This document shows positions 25,888 through 33,898 of a stretch of 55,927 nt of DNA, one piece after another. The first letter of the stretch is position 1, and each line of letters starts with the position of its first letter. The stretch covers positions 1 to 55,927 of the forward strand of contig JAZBOY010000032.1 of NCBI GenBank assembly GCA_036351375.1. The letters are read 5' to 3'. A program made the translations under genes and the position numbers. The notes beneath the pieces were generated by a model. The model did not search any database and was not told the DNA's origin. It worked only from the letters and a program-made list of their open reading frames with translations. The stretch is from JANQIO01 sp036351375. Its GTDB lineage: Bacteria; Pseudomonadota; Gammaproteobacteria; Pseudomonadales; Halieaceae.

Positions 25888-26673
25888 CTAAACAAATTGG
25901 CATGAACACTCACCAATGCCATCGAGCTCAAGGCGCATCCGGTCCCCGGCTACCACCGGGATCAGCGGGGCGAGGGAGCCGGAGAGTATGACCTCACCCG
26001 CCCGGAAGGGAATGCCAAACTCCCCGAGTGTATTGGCCAACCAAGATACTGCCGTGAGCGGGTTGCCCTGAACAGCGGCGCCGCACCCTTCGCTGAGAAA
26101 TTCACCGTTCTTGTAAATGGTCATATGCAGAGCGGGCAGGTCGAAATCCCGCGGGTCGACCTCGTTCCTGCCAAGCACGTAGACACCGCAGGAGGCATTG
26201 TCGGCTACCGTGTCCTGGATCTTGATCTTCCAGTCCTGGATGCGCGAATCCACGATCTCGAAACAGGGCATGATGGTCTCGGTGGCGGCCAGCACGTCGG
26301 CCTCGGTGACGCCGGGGCCCTGCAGGTCGGCTTTCAGGCGAAAGGCTATCTCACCCTCGGCACGGGGTTGTATGAGGTGCCCGGCAATGGGTATATCCGC
26401 GCCATCTTCAAACACCATGGCATCGGTGAGAAAGCCGAAGTCGGGCTGGAACACGCCGAGCATGTCCTGTACCGGTTTGCTGGTGACACCGATCTTCTTG
26501 CCGACCACGGTTTCGCCATCCGCCAGGCGCCGCTCCAGCATGCGCTGGGAGATGTGATAGGCGTCTTCAATGCCGATGTCATCGAAACGGTCTGTAAGCG
26601 GGCTGAGCATGCGCTGTTCCCGCAGCGCGGTGAACAGCTCATCGCCGAGGACGGCGACCTGTTGTGCATCCAT
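25888..26673 (-). CDS. mhpD: 2-keto-4-pentenoate hydratase
   Basis: A 261-residue hydratase of the MhpD/DmpE/HsaE family. It adds water to 2-hydroxypenta-2,4-dienoate-type compounds to give the aldolase substrate. Signatures are KKIGVTSKPVQDMLGV, PRAEGEIAFRL (metal-binding acidic residues) and VDSRIQDWKIK. I chose ATG 26671-26673 (MDAQQVAVLG) because CAGGAG lies seven bases upstream; an upstream start would add ten residues unlike the family. It is transcribed between the NMO-family gene and the dehydrogenase. Confidence 0.93.
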   Translation of the reverse strand: MDAQQVAVLGDELFTALREQRMLSPLTDRFDDIGIEDAYHISQRMLERRLADGETVVGKKIGVTSKPVQDMLGVFQPDFGFLTDAMVFEDGADIPIAGHLIQPRAEGEIAFRLKADLQGPGVTEADVLAATETIMPCFEIVDSRIQDWKIKIQDTVADNASCGVYVLGRNEVDPRDFDLPALHMTIYKNGEFLSEGCGAAVQGNPLTAVSWLANTLGEFGIPFRAGEVILSGSLAPLIPVVAGDRMRLELDGIGECSCQFV

Positions 26674-26730
26674 GTCGGGCTCCTGAGACTGGCATCCCAA
26701 GCTTCGACAGGTGGTGGCGGCGTGTCAAAC

Positions 26731-26755
26731 CCGCCCCGGCAGAAAGCCGGGGCGG
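26731..26755. other. Strong hairpin inside the catabolic operon
   Basis: CCGCCCCGG (26731-26739) pairs perfectly with CCGGGGCGG (26747-26755) around a seven-base loop. It lies in the 107-base gap between the NMO-family stop and the hydratase start. On the minus strand it is followed by GTTTGAC, without a T-tract, so it may be an mRNA processing or attenuation structure rather than a terminator. Confidence 0.55.
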
Positions 26756-26780
26756 TCTTGGAGACTGAACTCCGGAGCGG

Positions 26781-27776
26781 TCAGGCGACCTGGCGAGCAG
26801 GTGCCGCCTGGGGAGCAATGGCAGTGAGACGCGCCTGGGCGGCCGCGTATTCTTCCTGCATGCGGCCCACGACAGTCGCCGTGGAGCCTACTGACTTTAC
26901 GGCGCCGATGCCCTGGCCACAGCCCCAGATGTCCTTCCAGGCCTTCTTGTCCTGGTTGCCGCCGGAGCCGAAGTTCATGGCGGAGGGATCACTCTGCGGC
27001 AGGTCGTCGGGGTCGAGGCCGGCGGACTCGATGGAGGGACGCAGGTAGTTGCCATGCACACCGGTAAACAGGTTGGTGTAGACGATGTCGCTGGCGGCGT
27101 TGTCGACAATGGCCTGCTTGTAGGCCTGCTCGGCGTTGGCTTCCTCGGTGGCGATAAAGGCCGAGCCGATGTAGGCGAGGTCGGCACCCATGGCCTGGGC
27201 ACCCAGCACGGCGCTGCCGTTGGCAATGGAGCCCGACAGGAGCAGTGGGCCATCGAACCACTCGCGAATTTCCTGCACCAGCGCGAACGGTGACTGCACG
27301 CCGGCATGACCACCGGCGCCGGCGGCAACGGCGATCAGGCCGTCTGCGCCCTTCTCGATGGCTTTTTTCGCAAAGCGGTTGTTGATGATGTCGTGCAGCA
27401 CGATGCCACCGTAGGAGTGAATCGCCTCATTGACATGCTCCTTGGCGCCCAGGGAGGTGATAACGATGGGCACCTTGTACTTCACGCACATCTCCAGGTC
27501 GTGCTCCAGGCGGTCATTGGAGCCGTGCACAATCTGGTTCACTGCAAACGGCGCCGAGGGGGCCTCCGGGTGGGCGGCGTCGTACTCGGCCAGTTCGGTG
27601 GTGATGCGATCCAGCCACTCGTCGAGGACGTGGGCCGGGCGCGCATTCAGCGACGGGAAGGAACCCACAATGCCGGCCTTGCACTGGGCAATCACCAGGT
27701 CGGGGTTGGAAATGATAAACAGCGGCGCACCGACGACCGGCAGGCGCAGGGTGTCAAATACGGGTGGCAAGGCCAT
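26781..27776 (-). CDS. Nitronate monooxygenase-family flavoprotein
   Basis: A 331-residue FMN-dependent TIM-barrel protein of the nitronate monooxygenase/2-nitropropane dioxygenase family. Visible are LPVVGAPLFIISNPDLV, a VAAGAGGHAGVQSP phosphate/FMN motif with the family histidine, and LLLSGSIANGSAVLGAQAMGADLAYIGSAF. Family members oxidise nitronates, but IpdC, which acts as a reductase in bacterial steroid-ring breakdown, also belongs here. In this operon (with hydratase, aldolase and dehydrogenase) a reductase role on a catabolic intermediate is plausible but inferred. I chose ATG 27774-27776 (MALPPVF) with AGAGGGA upstream. It is the first gene of the operon, divergent from padR. Confidence 0.85.
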   Translation of the reverse strand: MALPPVFDTLRLPVVGAPLFIISNPDLVIAQCKAGIVGSFPSLNARPAHVLDEWLDRITTELAEYDAAHPEAPSAPFAVNQIVHGSNDRLEHDLEMCVKYKVPIVITSLGAKEHVNEAIHSYGGIVLHDIINNRFAKKAIEKGADGLIAVAAGAGGHAGVQSPFALVQEIREWFDGPLLLSGSIANGSAVLGAQAMGADLAYIGSAFIATEEANAEQAYKQAIVDNAASDIVYTNLFTGVHGNYLRPSIESAGLDPDDLPQSDPSAMNFGSGGNQDKKAWKDIWGCGQGIGAVKSVGSTATVVGRMQEEYAAAQARLTAIAPQAAPARQVA

Positions 27777-27812
27777 GGGTTTCCCTCTTCGATGTGTTTG
27801 GATCGACATGCT

Positions 27813-27882
27813 TATATGCAAACTGTATATGCAAACTATTGCATAACTGCCAATAGCATAGCGTGTGATATCAATTATGCAA
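27813..27882. promoter_or_regulatory. Operator-like cluster between NMO gene and padR
   Basis: The AT-rich divergent region holds two direct 12-base copies of TATATGCAAACT (27813-27824 and 27826-27837, 13-base period), then an inverted pair TTGCATAA (27839-27846) and TTATGCAA (27875-27882). All share the TATGCA/TGCATA core. Position and symmetry suggest binding sites for the divergent PadR-type repressor. Confidence 0.6.
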
Positions 27883-27942
27883 CTCTTTGCTTATGGTTTA
27901 TCACGCATTACCCTGTATACGCATTTACCCCGGATCAGGCCC

Positions 27943-28518
27943 ATGGCCCTCAATCACGCCATCATGACTGCCCTGCTCGACGACCGTCTTAGCGGCTATG
28001 AGTTGACCAAGTCTTTTGACACTTCGCTGGGCTTCTTCTGGAAAGCCAGTCACCAGCAAATCTACAAGGCCCTGCGCGACCTGGAAAAGCAGGGCCTGCT
28101 GGAAAGCGAGGACGTGCCCCAGGCCGGCAAACCCGACAAGGTGATCTACGGGCTGACCGATGCCGGCCGCGAAGCGCTGGAGCAATGGGTGCTGGGAGAC
28201 AGCCGGGTCACGGAATCCAAGGACGACATGTTCGTGAAGTTCTACAACCTGTCAGCGGACAATGCCGCCCACCTGCACCGGGAACTGGTCGAGCGCCGCG
28301 AACAAGACAGCGCGCGCCTCGCGCTGTACCAGCGCATCCGCGAGCGACACTACGCAGAGCCGGGCACTTTGCCGGTGCGACGGCGTGGGATTTACCTGGC
28401 GCTGCTGGCCGGTATTCGGCACTGCGAGACCCGCCTGGCCTGGGCTGAGGAAGCGGAAACGCTGCTGGAAGGTATTCTCGAGGAAGCCGGCGGCGTTCAG
28501 TCTGCAGCGGCCCGGTAG
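27943..28518 (+). CDS. PadR-family transcriptional regulator
   Basis: A 191-residue cytoplasmic repressor. The N-terminal winged helix (residues 1-80: MALNHAIMTALLDDRLSGYE, HQQIYKALRDLEKQGLLESE, GLTDAGREALEQW) and the C-terminal helical PadR_C/Vir-like dimerisation region are clear. I chose ATG 27943 because the family begins at this point; an in-frame ATG at 27865 would add 26 atypical residues and overlap the operator cluster. It is divergent from the catabolic operon, which it most likely represses until a phenolic or related effector binds. Its last 22 bases overlap the convergent DUF5329 gene. Confidence 0.9.
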   Translation: MALNHAIMTALLDDRLSGYELTKSFDTSLGFFWKASHQQIYKALRDLEKQGLLESEDVPQAGKPDKVIYGLTDAGREALEQWVLGDSRVTESKDDMFVKFYNLSADNAAHLHRELVERREQDSARLALYQRIRERHYAEPGTLPVRRRGIYLALLAGIRHCETRLAWAEEAETLLEGILEEAGGVQSAAAR

Positions 28519-28850
28519 TCCGCCAGTGCCTGATGCAGCCAGGTGCCACTGGGCTCCGTGTGCTCACCGCAGGTCACCGTATAGGGTTTGCCACTCCAGG
28601 AGCTTTCGCTGGCCAGGCGGTCGATGAAGGATCCAGCAGTCGGGGCGTAGCGTTTCGCGCGGCGGTACTTCATGCGCAGGTGCTCGGCCGCCTCCTGCGA
28701 GGCATGGTCTCTACCGTTGCGGTGGAAACTGCAGCCGCTGTCGGCCACAAAGCCCAGCAGGTAGTCGATTTCACGCTCCGCCTGCTCCGGCTGCGCCAGC
28801 GCGGGACCGCTGACCAGCAGGGCCAGCAAGCACAGCCAACGCCAGGTCAT
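28497..28850 (-). CDS. Small exported DUF5329-like protein
   Basis: A 117-residue exported protein. The signal peptide (MTWRWLCLLALLVSGPALAQ) is followed by EREIDYLLGFVADSGCSFHRNG and later YTVTCGEHTEPSGTWL, so one pair of cysteines probably forms a disulfide. The pattern fits the DUF5329/YfeK-like family of unknown function. Its start overlaps the stop of the upstream EEP gene (ATGA), and its 3' end overlaps padR by 22 bases. Confidence 0.75.
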   Translation of the reverse strand: MTWRWLCLLALLVSGPALAQPEQAEREIDYLLGFVADSGCSFHRNGRDHASQEAAEHLRMKYRRAKRYAPTAGSFIDRLASESSWSGKPYTVTCGEHTEPSGTWLHQALADYRAAAD

Positions 28851-29644
28851 TCGACCGCCAGTTGCACGCGCAGCGGGTTGTGGTCGGAGCTGCCCACCGG
28901 TACTACTTCGGCCGCGGTGGCCCTGAGGCCACGCAGGTAGATGTGGTCGAGGGCCCGGCCCAGTGGACGACTGCGATGATCGGGCTCAAAGCGCACCGGA
29001 TTGAGGCCATGCTCACGCATAAACTGGTCTACCAGCCGCTGCCGCGAGGCGCTCCAGGTATTGAGATCCCCGGCGACCACGGCAGGTCCCTCATGTTCGG
29101 CCAGCAGGCCGGCGAGCTCCGCCAGCTGCGCTTCCAGCGCACTGACGCCGAAGCTGAAATTCACCCCGTGCAGGTTGATGGCCAGCAGGCTGTCAGCTCG
29201 GCCATCCAGCGCATACTCGGTGACAAGCGCGGCCTTGGGAGTGCGCAACCAGGGTTCCATGGCGGCAAACTGGCAGTCGCGACTGGGCGCCGCCGCTCCC
29301 AGGGTCATCACCCCGGTGGTATCGCTGCCGGCGATATAGCCCGGCGCGAAAGCGCGGTCCATGGTGCCGGGTAACAGCGCGGCGATGCCGCCGTCCAGCA
29401 CCGCTTCCTGCAGCATCACCAGTTCGCTATCTGCGGCCAGCGCCCTCAGGTCACGGTCCCAGCCCGCATTGGACAGCTTCTGGATATTCCAGCTCAGCAG
29501 TGACAGCTCGCTGCCGAGTGCACCGCCCTCGGCCGGCGCCTGCTGGCGCTGTGCGCAGGCAGCACCGGCAGCGGTAGACGCTGCGCTGCCCAGCAGTAGC
29601 AGTGCCGCAAAAAAGGCGCGGCGAGTTGTTGGATTCCTGCTCAT
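28847..29644 (-). CDS. Exported endonuclease/exonuclease/phosphatase-family protein
   Basis: A 265-residue EEP-fold hydrolase. Catalytic-core motifs are all visible: LLSWNIQK (Asn), MLQEAV (Glu, metal), NLHGVNFSFG, VAGDLNTWS (Asp, Asn), ALDHIYLRG and SSDHNPLRV (final Asp-His). I chose ATG 29642-29644 (MSRNPTTRRAFF) because it opens an export signal with a TRRAFF twin-arginine-like motif; a longer frame to 29788 adds unlikely sequence. Family substrates range from DNA and RNA to phospholipids; the target here is unknown. It is translationally coupled to the DUF5329-like gene. Confidence 0.85.
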   Translation of the reverse strand: MSRNPTTRRAFFAALLLLGSAASTAAGAACAQRQQAPAEGGALGSELSLLSWNIQKLSNAGWDRDLRALAADSELVMLQEAVLDGGIAALLPGTMDRAFAPGYIAGSDTTGVMTLGAAAPSRDCQFAAMEPWLRTPKAALVTEYALDGRADSLLAINLHGVNFSFGVSALEAQLAELAGLLAEHEGPAVVAGDLNTWSASRQRLVDQFMREHGLNPVRFEPDHRSRPLGRALDHIYLRGLRATAAEVVPVGSSDHNPLRVQLAVE

Positions 29645-29776
29645 AATGCGCCCCAGTCTACTGGCTGCCGCTGTTTGATGCATGGCCGCAGGCGACAAAA
29701 ATGCGACCTGGCTGGCGTGTTCGGCCGGGTCGGCAAACAATCTGATCAGGCACTCACGCCGTAGGCTACCCTGAAT

Positions 29777-30955
29777 TTGACACCCCACACCCCCGCTATC
29801 CCAGCCCCCAGCTACAGCCTCATTCAGCGCCGCCCGATCTCCAGCCTGCTAGCCAGCATCCTGGCCACGGTGGCGCTGGCCGCCCAGGCAGAAGAAGACC
29901 GCAAGCTCAACCTGCTGGTCACCGGCGACTACCTGAACAATACCGACGGCGGCATTCGCGAGGCAGACCGCTTTCTCTCCAATGTGGACCTGTGGACGCG
30001 CTGGCAGCCTGACAGCTGGCGAGGTAAGGACCTCAGCGTGTATGTGCACGGCAGCTATAACGAAGGTGAAAGCTTTTCTGCCGACGTGGTGGGCGACACC
30101 CAGATTGTCAGCAGCATCGAGGCCAACCAGGCCACACGCCTCTACCAGGCCTATATCGAGCATGGATCAGAAACCGAGGACCGCGGCCTGCTGTTCGGCC
30201 TGTGGGACCTGAATTCACGTATCGATGTGATCGAGCCGGCGCTGCTTTTCGTCAACAGCTCCCACGGCATCGGCGCCGAGTTTGCGCTCAGCGGCGAACG
30301 CGGCCCATCCATCTTTCCGGTGACAGCGCTCGCGCTGTATGGCCACACCCGCGTCGGCGATCGCACCACCTTGCGCGGCGCCATCCTGGACGGTGTGGCC
30401 GGAGGCCCGGAACGACCGGCCCGCACGGACATCGACCTGTCGGAGAGTGACGGTGCCCTGTTGGTGGCAGAGGGGAGCTACCGGGTCGACGAGCGCTGGA
30501 TAGTAAAGGCGGGGGCCTGGCACTACACCAGCGACTTTGAAGTGATCGACGGCGATGGTGGCAGTGAGTATAGCAACGGTATCTACGGCTCGCTGGCCGG
30601 TGAAATACTGCCCGGCACCTTGTCCACCTGGGTGCGTTATGGCGTGGCCTCCGAAGAGGTGCAGGCCGTCGGCAGCTACTTCGGCACCGGCCTGGTGTGG
30701 GACGGCATCCCCGGTGATCTGAATGACCGCGCCGGCATTGCGGTGGCGGCTGCCTTCGCCGGAGAGCCGCTGCGCGACAGGGGCGCAAGCCGCGCAGAAA
30801 CCAATATCGAATTGACCTACAGCGTGCAGGTGACTCCCTGGCTGCGCTTGCAGCCCGACATCCAGTACATTTTCAATCCCGGGCTCGACGAGGGCCTGGA
30901 TAACGCGCTGGTGATCGGCCTGCGTATAGAGCTGTTTAAACAGGTGATCTGGTAA
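29777..30955 (+). CDS. OprB-family carbohydrate-selective porin
   Basis: A 392-residue outer-membrane protein. A signal-like N-terminus (QRRPISSLLASILATVALAAQA, cleavage near residue 38) is followed by barrel strands and OprB hallmarks: LLFGLWDLNSRIDV, LFVNSSHGIGAEFA and GPSIFPVTALALYGH. OprB porins let sugars and other polar solutes through. The start is uncertain: the only upstream codon that includes the signal is TTG at 29777, with no clear ribosome-binding site. The next gene's ATG overlaps the TAA stop (TAATG), so the two are coupled. Confidence 0.82.
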   Translation: MTPHTPAIPAPSYSLIQRRPISSLLASILATVALAAQAEEDRKLNLLVTGDYLNNTDGGIREADRFLSNVDLWTRWQPDSWRGKDLSVYVHGSYNEGESFSADVVGDTQIVSSIEANQATRLYQAYIEHGSETEDRGLLFGLWDLNSRIDVIEPALLFVNSSHGIGAEFALSGERGPSIFPVTALALYGHTRVGDRTTLRGAILDGVAGGPERPARTDIDLSESDGALLVAEGSYRVDERWIVKAGAWHYTSDFEVIDGDGGSEYSNGIYGSLAGEILPGTLSTWVRYGVASEEVQAVGSYFGTGLVWDGIPGDLNDRAGIAVAAAFAGEPLRDRGASRAETNIELTYSVQVTPWLRLQPDIQYIFNPGLDEGLDNALVIGLRIELFKQVIW

Positions 30956-31518
30956 TGCCACAGAATCCAAACCCCCAAGGCAAGGGGCTGACGCCGGTAC
31001 TGGAAGAATGGCGCGGCGCCCAGCCGGCACAGGTAACGGCCAAGGCGCCGCGGCAGGTATTGGCCGACTACTTCACGACCCTGCTGGTACTGTCCGCCGA
31101 GTTCAACTTCAAACCCACCACCGGTGTGGACTACTTCCTGTATCTGCGCGAGGGCGGCTGGCTGCTCTCACTGATAGCGCCAGCGGAATGGCGCGGCCGG
31201 GCACCGGGGCCCTGCGCAGGGCGCTGTGAGCTACAGCGGGATATGACCTGGACCCTCGCGCCGGCAGATGACCTCGCCGAGCAGCCCGACCTGGTGGCAG
31301 CGCTGGCGGAATTCCAGCAGGGCTTTGTGGCCCTGCTCGACAGTGAGTCAGCACTGGAAGAGTCCCTGCCCTACTACGTGGCGCAACTCCCCTACTACCG
31401 GCGCCTGCTGGCAGCGGGCATGGCCAAATCGCTGGAGTCCTCGATGGCACTGGCGGGGCTGTCAGGCCACAGCGGCAGGCACTGGCTGGACTCGTCGCCG
31501 CTGCCGCGGCTGGCCTAG
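30955..31518 (+). CDS. Small uncharacterised protein (DUF2452-like)
   Basis: A 187-residue cytoplasmic protein. It opens with PQNPNPQGKGLTPVLEEW, which recalls the DUF2452 family, though I hold that loosely. The centre has YFTTLLVLSAEFNFKPTTGVDYFLYL and a WLLSLIAPAEWRGR stretch; the C-terminal third is helical. No signal or membrane segment is visible. It overlaps the porin stop by one base and its own stop overlaps the RNase J-like gene stop by 3 bases on the other strand. Confidence 0.65.
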   Translation: MPQNPNPQGKGLTPVLEEWRGAQPAQVTAKAPRQVLADYFTTLLVLSAEFNFKPTTGVDYFLYLREGGWLLSLIAPAEWRGRAPGPCAGRCELQRDMTWTLAPADDLAEQPDLVAALAEFQQGFVALLDSESALEESLPYYVAQLPYYRRLLAAGMAKSLESSMALAGLSGHSGRHWLDSSPLPRLA

Positions 31519-32843
31519 CGCCTTACCTCGATTCTCCCTACTTCGGCCGCCCCTCGGCGAATGCCGGGCTGCGGCGCCAGCTTGAACAGGTCACCGTTGC
31601 GACCATTCAGTTGCATGGGCACGCCAACATCCTTTGCCAGCGCTGCATGGGCATCGAGGTGACGGGGTTCGCCGTGCACGGGCACGGCGATCTTCGGGCG
31701 AATCCAGCGGTACATATCGCGCAGTTCGTCGCGGGCGGGATGCCCGGAAGCGTGGATGGGTGCGGCGGTACTGTCCTCGGTCACCACGCGAACGCCACGC
31801 GAGCGCAAGCGCTGGTAGAGCCGCTCCAGGGAGTCTTCATTGCCGGGGATCACGCGTGAGCTGAAAATCACTGTGTCGTCAGGCTCCAGCTCAAAGGCCG
31901 GGTGGCTGTCCTGCGCCAGGCGGTAGAGCGCGGCGCCCGCCTCACCCTGGCTGCCGGTGGCTACCGCAAACACTTCATCGCGAGGCAGGTACCCGAGGTG
32001 GGCCGCCTGCGCCATGTCGGTATCCAAGGGCCAGAGCCCGCTGGCTCGCGCCGCCCGGTAATAGTTCTCCAGCGAGCGGCCCAGCAGGCCCGGGTAGCGC
32101 CCAGCTTCCGCCGCGGTCCTGGCCAAGGTGACCAGGCGCGCGATATTGCTGCCGAAGCAGGCCACGATTACCCGCCGCGGGGCTGCCAGCACCTGTTCCA
32201 ACAGCGCCCGTCCCAGTTCGCCCTCACTGGTGCTGCGACCTTCCACCGTGGCATTGGTGGAATCGCAGACCATCGCCAGCATGCCCTCGTCTCCCAGCCG
32301 GCGCAGGGCTCGCTCATCGAAACCATCGCCCACCACCGGGTCGGCATCCAACTTCCAGTCGCCGGTGTGGAAGACATTGCCAACGGGGGTGCGGATCACC
32401 AGCGCCTGGGATTCGGGGGTCGAGTGGGTAAGCCCCATCCACTGCACGGAAAACGGCCCCAGGGTGATCTCATCACCCGTTTCCACCACGTGCACCGGAA
32501 CGCGGCCGGCCAGGCCCGCCTCCACCAATTTGCGTTGCAGGATTTCCGCGGTGAACCGCGTGCAGTACACCGGGCAGCGCAGCTGCGGCCAGTGCCAGGC
32601 CACCGCTCCCACATGATCCTCGTGGGCGTGGGTTACCAGCAGGGCTTCCAGGCCGTCGCGGCGGCTGGCAATAAAATCGCTGTCGGCGGTAAACACGCGA
32701 GTGGCAACGGCTTCACGATCGAAGCCGATCCCGCAGTCGACCATCAGCCAGCGGCCGGCGTGGCCATAGAGGTTCATATTGATACCGATCTCGCCGCAGC
32801 CGCCCAGCGGCAGCAGCCACAGATCGCGCTCGCCCGGCGTCAT
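31515..32843 (-). CDS. RNase J-like beta-CASP metallo-beta-lactamase
   Basis: A 442-residue zinc-dependent RNA-processing enzyme. The motifs are complete: LGGCGEIGINMNLY, THAHEDHVG (zinc site), FHTGDWKLD, the beta-CASP SSRVIPGNEDSL, ASGHPARDEL and PVHGEPRHL. RNase J enzymes have both endo- and 5' exonuclease activity. At 442 residues it lacks the extra C-terminal domain of Bacillus RNase J (~555 residues), like many proteobacterial homologues. Its ATG overlaps the DUF4149 stop (ATGA), forming a two-gene leftward unit. Target RNAs are unknown. Confidence 0.88.
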   Translation of the reverse strand: MTPGERDLWLLPLGGCGEIGINMNLYGHAGRWLMVDCGIGFDREAVATRVFTADSDFIASRRDGLEALLVTHAHEDHVGAVAWHWPQLRCPVYCTRFTAEILQRKLVEAGLAGRVPVHVVETGDEITLGPFSVQWMGLTHSTPESQALVIRTPVGNVFHTGDWKLDADPVVGDGFDERALRRLGDEGMLAMVCDSTNATVEGRSTSEGELGRALLEQVLAAPRRVIVACFGSNIARLVTLARTAAEAGRYPGLLGRSLENYYRAARASGLWPLDTDMAQAAHLGYLPRDEVFAVATGSQGEAGAALYRLAQDSHPAFELEPDDTVIFSSRVIPGNEDSLERLYQRLRSRGVRVVTEDSTAAPIHASGHPARDELRDMYRWIRPKIAVPVHGEPRHLDAHAALAKDVGVPMQLNGRNGDLFKLAPQPGIRRGAAEVGRIEVRR

Positions 32844-33253
32844 GTGCGGGCGAGCAGGATCAGTACAACCGTTACGCCCACCAGTTGCACCATATTGATG
32901 ATCACACTGAAGCGATGCAGCTGGTCGAAGCGCTTGCCCGCCGAGGCGTCTCCTTCTGCGGCCTGGTCGCGCTGCCGGTTTATCTGCGGCATCAACACCT
33001 GGCGCGAGAAGGCCGCCATGGAGGCGATGGCCAGCATCACGCCGGCTTCCAGCGGTGCCACGCTGAACAGGGTCACGGCGGCAATGCCGCTGAGTGCCAG
33101 CAGCACGAGGTAGTACCAGGGGAACACCGCGCGGATGAACCGCCCGGCGGTAGCTTCGTCCAGCTGCGTAAATATCAGCGGAGCCATGACAAAAGAGAAA
33201 AACAGCATGGAACCGAACAGGCCGGCGGCCAGCAACTGTGACGCAATATACAT
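32840..33253 (-). CDS. DUF4149/TMEM205-like membrane protein
   Basis: A 137-residue membrane protein with four hydrophobic helices. It starts MYIASQLLAAGLFGSMLFFS and has the polar FPWYYLVLLALSG segment and RFDQLHRFSVIINMVQLV, matching DUF4149 (TMEM205-like) proteins of unknown function. I chose ATG 33251-33253; an upstream extension lacks a membrane start. It precedes and overlaps the RNase J-like gene, so they are co-expressed, though no functional link is known. Confidence 0.78.
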   Translation of the reverse strand: MYIASQLLAAGLFGSMLFFSFVMAPLIFTQLDEATAGRFIRAVFPWYYLVLLALSGIAAVTLFSVAPLEAGVMLAIASMAAFSRQVLMPQINRQRDQAAEGDASAGKRFDQLHRFSVIINMVQLVGVTVVLILLART

Positions 33254-33429
33254 GTCTAAACCTCTGTGGCGATGCGCGTTATACGCGGCATGGTACGGTA
33301 GTGCCCCACCCTGCGGATTCGCAGAAACGGGGGCATCTAAACACAAGCTGAACTAAACTGAGCCACTTTGGTTATTATGCGTAACAAAGGCACATCTCAC
33401 GTTTGTAGATGTTTTGTCCACAATACGAA

Positions 33430-33447
33430 TGAGAATTACTTGCATCT
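33430..33447 (+). promoter_or_regulatory. Fur-box-like site upstream of HiPIP gene
   Basis: AATGAGAATTACTTGCAT contains TGAGAAT-T-ACTTGCA, 10 of 14 matches to the 7-1-7 Fur core TGATAAT-N-ATTATCA. It ends 41 bases before the HiPIP start. The second half is the weaker. Confidence 0.4.
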
Positions 33448-33488
33448 AAGATGTGATGTAACGACTTAAACTGAACGAGGCCATTTAC

Positions 33489-33815
33489 ATGAGTAAGTCA
33501 AAGCAATTTACCCGTCGTGACGTACTGGCTGCCGGTGGTGCGATTATCGCCACTTCACTGGTCGCTCGCCCGATCATGGCGGCAGACAAAGTGACCGAAG
33601 ACGACCCCACCGCGGTGGCACTGGGTTATCTGCATGACGCCACCCAGGTAGATACCGCCAAGTGGCCGAAGCGCGCCGGAGACGCAGGCGCCCAGCAGTT
33701 CTGCAACAACTGCGCACTGTACCAGGACCAGGGTGACGGCTGGGGTGCCTGCTCCATCTTCCAGGGTCGCCTGGTGAACGGCAACGGCTGGTGCAACGCC
33801 TGGATTGGCAAGTAA
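33489..33815 (+). CDS. High-potential iron-sulfur protein (HiPIP)
   Basis: A 108-residue periplasmic electron carrier. The twin-arginine signal is clear (FTRRDVLAAGG, cleavage near residue 32), as expected for a protein exported with its cluster. Four cysteines at 72, 75, 88 and 102 (FCNNCALY, WGACSIF, GWCNAW) bind a 4Fe-4S cluster with HiPIP spacing (C-x2-C-x12-C-x13-C; the middle gap is a little short). HiPIPs carry electrons to terminal oxidases or reaction centres. GAGG upstream serves as ribosome-binding site. A strong terminator follows, so it is monocistronic. Confidence 0.93.
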   Translation: MSKSKQFTRRDVLAAGGAIIATSLVARPIMAADKVTEDDPTAVALGYLHDATQVDTAKWPKRAGDAGAQQFCNNCALYQDQGDGWGACSIFQGRLVNGNGWCNAWIGK

Positions 33816-33837
33816 CACACCAGGTTGCATCGAGAAC

Positions 33838-33862
33838 GGCCGCCTACGGGCGGCCTTTTTTT
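33838..33862 (+). terminator. Intrinsic terminator of the HiPIP gene
   Basis: GGCCGCC (33838-33844) pairs with GGCGGCC (33849-33855) around a TACG tetraloop, followed by seven T at 33856-33862. This is the best intrinsic terminator in the window. Confidence 0.93.
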
Positions 33863-33886
33863 GTGCACGCGACTTCGTCCGAGATT

Positions 33887-33898
33887 ACACCGCGGTGT
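33887..33898. promoter_or_regulatory. Perfect 12-bp palindrome upstream of fasciclin gene
   Basis: ACACCGCGGTGT is a perfect palindrome 157 bases upstream of the fasciclin start and just after the HiPIP terminator. It could be an operator; nothing else supports it. Confidence 0.25.

Noticed and set aside
31902..33113. 403-codon open frame on the plus strand
   Set aside because: It is antisense to the RNase J-like and DUF4149 genes and shows no family motif or export signal.
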